Below, one piece after another: positions 58,779 to 64,000 of a stretch of 64,000 nucleotides of DNA. How positions within the stretch are numbered: position 1 is the first letter of the stretch; each line of letters starts with the position of its first letter. The notes below the pieces were generated by a model. The model made no database searches and was not told the DNA's origin. It was given only the letters and a program-made list of their open reading frames with translations. The position numbers were made by a program, and so were the translations under genes. Source of the stretch: Parvularcula sp964219355 (GTDB taxonomy: Bacteria; Pseudomonadota; Alphaproteobacteria; Caulobacterales; Parvularculaceae); the NCBI GenBank assembly GCA_964219355.1, contig CAXPOZ010000002.1:62001-126000 (forward strand). The letters run 5' to 3'.

Positions 58779-60089
58779 ATGTCTGCACCTGACGGGAAGA
58801 ATGAGTTTTTGAGCAATGAGCTGCTGGTGGCGCGCCGCAATGACGCCTGCCCCGCCGGTCTGCCCTCAAAATCGGGAATTTACGCTGAACGCGCGGAAGG
58901 CGCAGAGCTGTGGGATGTCGATGGCAAGCGCTATATCGACTTTATCGCCGGGATCGGCGTCCTCAATGTCGGCCACCGCCACCCCAAAGTGCAGGAAGCG
59001 ATCAAGGTCCAGCTCGAAAAGGTCGTCCACACGGCCTTCGGCGTCGCGCAATATGAAAGCTATATCGCGCTGGCTGAGCGGCTGAACGGGCTGATGCCAA
59101 AATCGTCACAATGGAAGACGATGTTCATGAACACCGGCTCGGAAGCGACCGAGCAGGTCTGCAAATTCGCGCGGCGGATCACAGGCCGTCCGGGCCTTAT
59201 CGCCTTTGAAGGGGCCTTCCACGGCCGCTCGCTGCTGGCAACCGCGCTGACGGGCAAGTCAGACCCTTACAAGATCGGCTTCGGGCCGTTCCCGCCGGGC
59301 ATCTATCATGCGCCGTATCCGAATGAATATCGCGGGCTTTCTTCTGATGAGGCGCTGGCCCGTCTGAAGGAGCTGTGTACGACTTCGATCCGCGCCGAAG
59401 ACGTGGCCGGCATCATCATCGAGCCGGTGCAGGGCGAGGGCGGCTTCATTCCGGCGCCGGACGAATATCTCCGCGGGCTTCGTGAATTTTGTACCGAGCA
59501 CGGCATCATGCTGATCGCTGATGAGGTGCAGACCGGTTTTGCCCGGACGGGCAAGATGTTCGCGATCGAGAAATCAGGGGTTGAACCCGACTTCCTCGTC
59601 TGTGCAAAGAGTATTGCGGGCGGCCTGCCGCTCTCGGCGGTCATCGGCAAGGCGGATCTTTTTGACAAGATCGGCCCGGGCGGCATGGGCTCGACCTATG
59701 GCGGCAACCCGGTCTCCTGCGCAGCGGCGCTCGCCGTCCTCGATGTGATCGAGGAAGAAGGCCTGATCGAACGCGCCGAGCATATCGGCGCGAAAGTCGA
59801 AGCCTGCTGGAAGGAACTTCAGGAAGGCGTTGCCAAGGGCGTCTTCGGTCATGTCCGCCGGGTGGGCGCCATGGCGGCGGTCGAATGCGTGACCCATGGC
59901 GATGTGCCGGATGGTCAGGTCGCAGCCGCCATTCAGGCGCGCGCGCGTGAGCACGGCCTCATCTTCCTCACCGCCGGCAAGAAAGCGCATGTCATCCGCA
60001 CCCATGTGCCGCTGACGGCTTCCGATGCCATCGTCGAGGAAGGCCTCGGCCTCTTCGTCAAGGCGACAGAGGAAGTGCTGAAGGGGTGA
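58779..60089 (+). CDS. gabT: 4-aminobutyrate aminotransferase
   Basis: A class III PLP aminotransferase of 436 residues. Marks are YIDFIAGIGVLNVGHRHPKV, FMNTGSEATEQVCKFARRITGRPG, AFHGRSLLATALTGK, LIADEVQTGFARTGKMFA and the PLP lysine in VCAKSIAGGLPLSAVIGK. TYGGNPVSCAAALAVLD completes the set. The whole fits GabT (GABA to succinate semialdehyde). Related 5-aminovalerate transaminase activity is possible. ATG 58779 follows GGAGG. No gabD is adjacent. The stop abuts that of the convergent membrane protein with no gap. Confidence 0.92.
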   Translation: MSAPDGKNEFLSNELLVARRNDACPAGLPSKSGIYAERAEGAELWDVDGKRYIDFIAGIGVLNVGHRHPKVQEAIKVQLEKVVHTAFGVAQYESYIALAERLNGLMPKSSQWKTMFMNTGSEATEQVCKFARRITGRPGLIAFEGAFHGRSLLATALTGKSDPYKIGFGPFPPGIYHAPYPNEYRGLSSDEALARLKELCTTSIRAEDVAGIIIEPVQGEGGFIPAPDEYLRGLREFCTEHGIMLIADEVQTGFARTGKMFAIEKSGVEPDFLVCAKSIAGGLPLSAVIGKADLFDKIGPGGMGSTYGGNPVSCAAALAVLDVIEEEGLIERAEHIGAKVEACWKELQEGVAKGVFGHVRRVGAMAAVECVTHGDVPDGQVAAAIQARAREHGLIFLTAGKKAHVIRTHVPLTASDAIVEEGLGLFVKATEEVLKG

Positions 60090-61745
60090 TCAAATCGCCC
60101 CAATGAGCTTCGCGTAATTCTCAACGGGCCAAAGAAACCCCCGGCCTACGAGGCTGAGATTGTCTGCGGTGGCGCCTGCAGTGAACAGCCACCAAAAGAA
60201 GATGATAATCAGGCTGCCTGAGCCGACCCAGCGAATACTCTGCCACAGCGCAATTCTTTTCTTCAAAGATGTGTTCTGGTCGAGCTCAGGTGTGATTTTG
60301 GCGGCAAGGTTACTGCTGAGGCGGGCTGGATATAGGCTCACGGGCAATGCGAAAAGTGCGATGGTCAGATGCACGAAACTTGGCAAAAATGTTGAAAAAT
60401 GCATGACGTATAACCATTCTGGGCGATCCTCAGGTGAACGCAATGCGTTGAATTTATCCTGCAGGTCGATGAATGGGGCGTCAGTATTGCCGGGGGCAAT
60501 TTCATTCAGTGTCCATATGAAACTAACGATAAAAATCCCTAATCCGACTAGAAACATCGACGTCAATGCAAGATCTGCTATGGCATAGCCAAGGACTTTC
60601 ACTGCGCGCCAGCGATCATCGCGCGCACCAATCCGCGGTGTGGCTTTCCACAACAAATAACGAGTGGCACCAAATGAGAGCCAGTCGAAAAGTGCATTGC
60701 TCAGCGGAAAGACGATAAGAAACAGGATTAAACTTGAGGTTACTTCGCCGCCAGACAAAATTCGTGCGCCAAGTCCTGCCATCATAAGTCCGGCTACAAA
60801 CAGGGCTGGATAGGGAACTCGACGCCAATATGGACGTTTGCTTAAGCCAGCGACGCCAGCGCCAGCGCCAACGCCAGCGAGGACAGCGCCAGCGCCAGTG
60901 CCAGCGAGGACAGTGCCAGCGACGACAACGCCAGCGCCAGCGCCATCGACAGCGACAGCGACGACAACGCCAGCGACGACAGCGAGAGCGACAGCGAAAG
61001 CGCCAGCGCCAGCGACAGCGACAGCGAAAGCGCCAGCGCCAGCGACAGCGACAGCGACGACAGCGCCAGCGCCAGCGACAGCGACAGCGCTAGCGATGAC
61101 AGCGACAGCGCCAGCGCCAACGACAGCGACACCAGCGAAAGCGAAAATAAATAGAATTATTTTCAACGTGCACCGAATGAAGTTGTCAGGTACGAGACGT
61201 GTCAGGAAAGTTTCTGACACCGCAAATCTAAGGCAAAATGGCATTTGAACTATGCCTAAGAGTATTGCGATCCGCCACGATGACGAAAGATTTTCGTTAA
61301 GGACGTGAATTGACCCTACACGGCCGGTGCCTGCAGAGAATGCATATTCAATAAACAGAAATAGAATAGGGTAGGTGAAAGCAAGTAACAGGCATATATC
61401 GAGCGAGCGGTTATTAAGTGCAGCATCTAATGCCTTACCGTGGGCTGTACGCCGAATTGGTGGAGCTGTGGGCGGCAGTTTTCTTGAAGTCCAATCAAGG
61501 AGACCTCTAACAAGCCGCCGGTATGAGTCTCCATATTGGTGACGTTCCAGTGAGTACCGAATTTTCTGTGCATCTGTGAGGTCCGCGGCATCGGACGGCA
61601 TTGGGAGAACTCTTTCGAGTGCGTCCTTTCTCAATAAATGCAAATTATGCCGATATACGTATATGATAGCAATCAATACACTGACGATAGCTATGTAGTT
61701 TGGAGCTTCGTCGAGAAGCCATTGGTATAATCCAACCCATTCCAT
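60090..61745 (-). CDS. multi-pass membrane protein with Ala/Val/Gly hexamer-repeat segment
   Basis: A 551-residue protein with no family recognised. ATG 61745 follows GGGAGG with 8-nt spacing. It has an N-terminal helix (about 15-32), a charged cytoplasmic stretch (RKDALERVLPMPSDAADLTD...RHQYGDSYRRLVRGLLDW), then two helices. A segment of about 100 residues (roughly 200-300) is made almost only of A, V and G with a few T, L and F (AGAGAFAVAVAGAGAFAV). Four or five more helices follow (LFVAGLMMAGLGARIL, LTSMFLVGLGIFIVSFIW, ...). The segment is encoded by a hexanucleotide repeat. DNA outside the repeat is poorer in GC than the neighbouring genes, so transfer is likely. Confidence 0.72.
   Translation of the reverse strand: MEWVGLYQWLLDEAPNYIAIVSVLIAIIYVYRHNLHLLRKDALERVLPMPSDAADLTDAQKIRYSLERHQYGDSYRRLVRGLLDWTSRKLPPTAPPIRRTAHGKALDAALNNRSLDICLLLAFTYPILFLFIEYAFSAGTGRVGSIHVLNENLSSSWRIAILLGIVQMPFCLRFAVSETFLTRLVPDNFIRCTLKIILFIFAFAGVAVVGAGAVAVIASAVAVAGAGAVVAVAVAGAGAFAVAVAGAGAFAVALAVVAGVVVAVAVDGAGAGVVVAGTVLAGTGAGAVLAGVGAGAGVAGLSKRPYWRRVPYPALFVAGLMMAGLGARILSGGEVTSSLILFLIVFPLSNALFDWLSFGATRYLLWKATPRIGARDDRWRAVKVLGYAIADLALTSMFLVGLGIFIVSFIWTLNEIAPGNTDAPFIDLQDKFNALRSPEDRPEWLYVMHFSTFLPSFVHLTIALFALPVSLYPARLSSNLAAKITPELDQNTSLKKRIALWQSIRWVGSGSLIIIFFWWLFTAGATADNLSLVGRGFLWPVENYAKLIGAI
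60847..61144. repeat. about 300-bp degenerate AGCGMC hexamer repeat
   Basis: Runs of AGCGAC and AGCGCC (plus strand), about 50 units with scattered variants. Within it a 30-bp higher-order unit containing GACAGCGAAAGCGCCAGC recurs at about 60990 and 61020. It lies wholly inside the membrane protein gene, where it reads as (GCT GTC/GGC)n. Six-base units keep the frame, so length changes would alter protein size without a frameshift. The plus strand shows open but spurious Gln-Arg and Ala-Thr repeat frames. Confidence 0.9.
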
Positions 61746-61956
61746 CCACCAAGCCTCCCGCACGCGCAAAGATTGTCCAACACTGTAGGGGACAACCCTG
61801 TCAAGTTATGTTTGCGGACACCTCAGCGGTCGAAATCAGTGAGTATTGATGAGTCGCGGATGCTACCCATGAGCATGACTTCCTCATCTGATACTCGACC
61901 TTGAATCCCTTAGAATTCCGAGTATCCGCGACCGGGCAGTGGTTCATCAGTATTTC

Positions 61957-61989
61957 GAACGCACGGAGGTGGCGATACTCCGTGCGTTC
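61957..61989. other. 12-bp perfect stem-loop downstream of the carotenoid oxygenase gene
   Basis: GAACGCACGGAG (61957-61968) pairs with CTCCGTGCGTTC (61978-61989) around a 9-nt loop, about 35 bp past the stop of the minus-strand carotenoid oxygenase gene. No T-run follows, so it may be a Rho-assisted end or an RNA-stabilising hairpin. The rest of the 61746-62022 gap contains only a weak 65-codon minus-strand frame without a ribosome site. Confidence 0.45.
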
Positions 61990-62022
61990 CATGACCAATT
62001 CTATGGTGCGGTGTAAGTAGCC

Positions 62023-63468
62023 CTACGCCCCGACCCAAGTTCCATGCAGCGGCACGGGCAGGGTCTGCGGGGCTTCCCAGACCGCGCGCGGGCCAGAGCT
62101 GAGCGCATCACCATCAAAGAGGGAGACCAGCGTGCGCCCGCGGGCCGCATCGAACTCCGTGCCGATCAGCCAGACCCCGCCGTCTGCCCTGGGGGCAGCG
62201 ACATGCTCACCCATCTGGGTGTCGGCATTGGCCGCCCAACTTGCGGTCACTTCACCTGCTTCATTCCGGACAAAGAGCGTATTGCTGAGGTGGTTTTCTG
62301 ATGTCTGCCGCCCGATATGGAAGCTGGTTGCAGGCTTGCCTGCGAGTCTTGGGTCGGCAACGGGAAATTCTGCTGCCCCGCCATCGGTGGTCGCAACGGC
62401 GCGGCCATCAGGATAAAGCGTCACTGACTCAAAGACGGCGTAGTTATTAGCTGCATAGACATCACCTTGCATGATCGCGCGTGTGTCGACCAGCATGATG
62501 TCCGCATTCTGATAGGTACACGCTCCAAACCGGATCGTGCCGTCATTCTCTTCCCAGGCAGGGGAGTGGTGGAAGACGAACCCTGCAGGCAGCTCATATC
62601 GCCGGACGATCTCGAAATTCTCCTTGTCGATCACGACATATTGCCGGGCCTGATCGCCATGCCAGTTGAAGCGGTCGAGATAGGCCCCCTCATGGTTCTC
62701 GGCGAGGAAGGGCGCAAAACCGACGATCAGGAAGCGTTCCGACATGGTGAAATCATGCACCATTGAATGGGGCAGATCGTTCAGCACCTTGAATTTGGCG
62801 AGGCTGCCATCGGGCATGATCTTGTAGAGAAGCAGCTGGCCGGTCATCGCGGCATTTCCGAAGCTCCAGATCACTCCGTCCGTATCCACGCGCGGATGGG
62901 CCGAGACCGGCACGCCCGTCAGGCCTTCGCCCAGCGTAACGAAGCCTTCCGTGGAGAGATCATCGGGCCTGAGAGCGGTCGGGCTGCCACCTTCCCACAG
63001 CGCCCATATCTGATCCCCGACCGGCAGGACGGAAATATTCGCCGCATTGATCGTATCGGAACTCAGGGCGGGTTTGGGCTTCTCGGGGATCGTTCCGAAG
63101 GTCGGATAAAGAAAGCGGCCGGCCTCGCGCTCCTCGACGAATTTCGGGGTCTCAACGAAGCGCCCCTCATGGGTCGCGCCCTCATCGCCGAAGCGGAAAG
63201 CGTGGACCATGCCGTCGCCGTCGAACCAGTGCTCGTAGCGCTCTCCGCCGCGCTCATGCTTGGCGGGGCCGTTCAGGAAATAGGTGCCGCGGAACCCTTT
63301 GGGCACATCGCCCGCGACCAGCCGCATGGATTTGCGAGCAAAGCCTGAATCGGGAGGGCTTTGATAGCCTTTGAGGATGTTGCTCGGCGCTGCTTTAGCG
63401 AATTGCATCAGCGGGGAGGCGGCAATGACGCCGGCCATGGCGGATTTGATAAAGAAGCGGCGGTTCAT
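62023..63468 (-). CDS. carotenoid oxygenase family protein (RPE65/CCD), Tat-type signal
   Basis: A 481-residue seven-bladed propeller iron oxygenase. N-terminal RRFFIKSAMAGVIAASPL is a twin-arginine-like signal, unusual for a family that is mostly cytoplasmic. The motif HWFDGDGMVHAFRFGD is diagnostic. The four iron histidines are found in VSAHPRVD, SMVHDFTMSE, AGFVFHHSPAW and the C-terminal PLHGTW. Substrates could be apocarotenoids, stilbenes or lignin-derived compounds. The start shares one base with the stop of the upstream DUF2141 gene (TGATG), so the two are coupled. Confidence 0.93.
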   Translation of the reverse strand: MNRRFFIKSAMAGVIAASPLMQFAKAAPSNILKGYQSPPDSGFARKSMRLVAGDVPKGFRGTYFLNGPAKHERGGERYEHWFDGDGMVHAFRFGDEGATHEGRFVETPKFVEEREAGRFLYPTFGTIPEKPKPALSSDTINAANISVLPVGDQIWALWEGGSPTALRPDDLSTEGFVTLGEGLTGVPVSAHPRVDTDGVIWSFGNAAMTGQLLLYKIMPDGSLAKFKVLNDLPHSMVHDFTMSERFLIVGFAPFLAENHEGAYLDRFNWHGDQARQYVVIDKENFEIVRRYELPAGFVFHHSPAWEENDGTIRFGACTYQNADIMLVDTRAIMQGDVYAANNYAVFESVTLYPDGRAVATTDGGAAEFPVADPRLAGKPATSFHIGRQTSENHLSNTLFVRNEAGEVTASWAANADTQMGEHVAAPRADGGVWLIGTEFDAARGRTLVSLFDGDALSSGPRAVWEAPQTLPVPLHGTWVGA

Positions 63469-63926
63469 CACTTGATCTCCATCTTGTGCAACGTCGCGGG
63501 GGCGGAGACGGTGAAGGCGGCGTCCTCCCATTTGGCCGGGCCGAAATTTGCCGGCGCATTATTCGAGAAGGCGAAGGGCTCGTTCGGGATGCCAAGGACA
63601 TTGGTGTCGAGCTCCCCATTGCCGTTCACATCGTGGAACGCCTTGATGCCGTATTCGCCGGGCTCGATCCCTTCGACGGTGAAGGTGAGGGTAGCGGCGG
63701 CGGGCTTCACGCCCTGAGCTGTCGGCTTGCCCCCATTATAGGCGTCCGCGCCCTTGAAAAGGATGACCCGGACATCGCCTTCGAGGATTTCCACATTCAT
63801 CTCGATGGTGAGGTCAGCCAGCCCGTCGTCGCGGCCTTCGGTGATGGTGAGGGTCTCTGCAGTGCCGCTCGAAGCGCAGGCGCCGAGCATCAGGGCAAGG
63901 ATCGGCAGGGGGAAAATTCTTCTCAT
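63468..63926 (-). CDS. DUF2141 family lipoprotein
   Basis: A 152-residue exported protein with a lipobox (ILALMLGACASSG). The mature part has the DUF2141 features LTIEMNVEILEGDVRVILFKGADAY, LTFTVEGIEPGEYGIKAFHDVNGNGELDTN and IPNEPFAFSNNAPANFGPAKWEDAAF. The family forms a small beta-sandwich of unknown function. ATG 63926 follows AAAGGAGACC. It is coupled to the carotenoid oxygenase gene, and the two have the same predicted destination (periplasm/outer membrane), so they may work together. Bases 63927-64000 hold no further gene. Confidence 0.9.
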   Translation of the reverse strand: MRRIFPLPILALMLGACASSGTAETLTITEGRDDGLADLTIEMNVEILEGDVRVILFKGADAYNGGKPTAQGVKPAAATLTFTVEGIEPGEYGIKAFHDVNGNGELDTNVLGIPNEPFAFSNNAPANFGPAKWEDAAFTVSAPATLHKMEIK

Positions 63927-64000
63927 TTCGGTCTCCTTTGAGGGCGGCAGACGGTCGTCTCCGCGTCTCACAGAGGCTAAGAAAGCGAGGGAAATCATGA

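Noticed and set aside
60838..61248. Plus-strand ORFs encoding Ala-Thr-Pro and Gln-Arg repeats
   Set aside because: They are the other-strand readings of the AGCGMC repeat inside the minus-strand membrane protein gene, with no ribosome site or homology signal.
61801..61998. 65-codon minus-strand ORF
   Set aside because: No ribosome site, no recognisable domain, and its first codons lie in a perfect stem-loop; coding is unsupported.

Overview
The window is GC-rich, densely packed bacterial chromosome and is best read as an alphaproteobacterium. The evidence is a pmbA-cysQ-DUF4170 cluster, ccmCDE, a SoxR gene with its own box, an IF-3 gene with a non-AUG start, a zinc-free L31, a DUF2937 protein and a tandem glycine riboswitch ahead of a split gcvP. 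A free-living, probably aerobic marine relative of Caulobacterales/Parvularculales would fit, but the genus cannot be fixed from sequence alone. No rRNA, tRNA, CRISPR array, prophage or transposase was seen.

Layout. 1-6.2 kb: rmuC (cut at its last codon), a DUF2165 membrane protein, a periplasmic solute-binding protein, a lipoprotein glutaminyl cyclase, and a minus-strand operon of alpha/beta hydrolase, two small unknown ORFs and a Rieske oxygenase. 6.3-10.1 kb: two coupled glycosyltransferases, infC with an AUC start, a zinc-ribbon membrane protein and a K+ channel. 10.1-18.5 kb: YdeI-like protein, two VOC proteins facing soxR across a perfect SoxR box, then the operon cysQ-sulfotransferase-queG-TRIC channel, a DUF4174-like protein and the plsC-lplT lipid pair behind twin operators. 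18.9-25.5 kb: katG, an inverted-repeat element, ccmC-D-E, a GH105 hydrolase and a MATE exporter. 25.7-36.4 kb: a large secreted gluzincin-like protein, an esterase lipoprotein, ABA4-like protein/TetR, rpmE, a paraoxonase-like protein, thrC, an EAL protein and AlgH/YqgE. 36.5-45.2 kb: peroxiredoxin, a small membrane protein preceded by two competing hairpins, DUF4170-cysQ-pmbA, then riboswitch-gcvT-gcvH-(Gly-rich ORF)-(VOC)-gcvPA-gcvPB and a clear intrinsic terminator. 45.3-55.1 kb: DUF2937, AraC regulator, two serine hydrolases flanking a MoxR ATPase, an MHYT hybrid histidine kinase and an AbgT transporter. 55.1-64 kb: an AT-rich island with a secreted cysteine-ladder protein, a 2OG-Fe oxygenase, an M20 peptidase, gabT, a membrane protein with a 300-bp hexamer repeat, a carotenoid oxygenase and a DUF2141 lipoprotein.

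How the genes work together. The glycine cleavage genes form one riboswitch-controlled transcription unit with overlapping or near-contiguous reading frames. CysQ next to a sulfotransferase suggests PAPS use with removal of the PAP by-product. soxR, katG and the peroxiredoxin give oxidative-stress functions; ccmCDE serve cytochrome c assembly; plsC and the LplT-like carrier serve phospholipid metabolism. The least explained parts are the competing hairpins at 37.04-37.09 kb, the granulin-like cysteine ladder at 55.3 kb, the hexamer-repeat membrane protein at 60-61.7 kb, the 903-residue gluzincin and the glycine-rich ORF inside the gcv operon.
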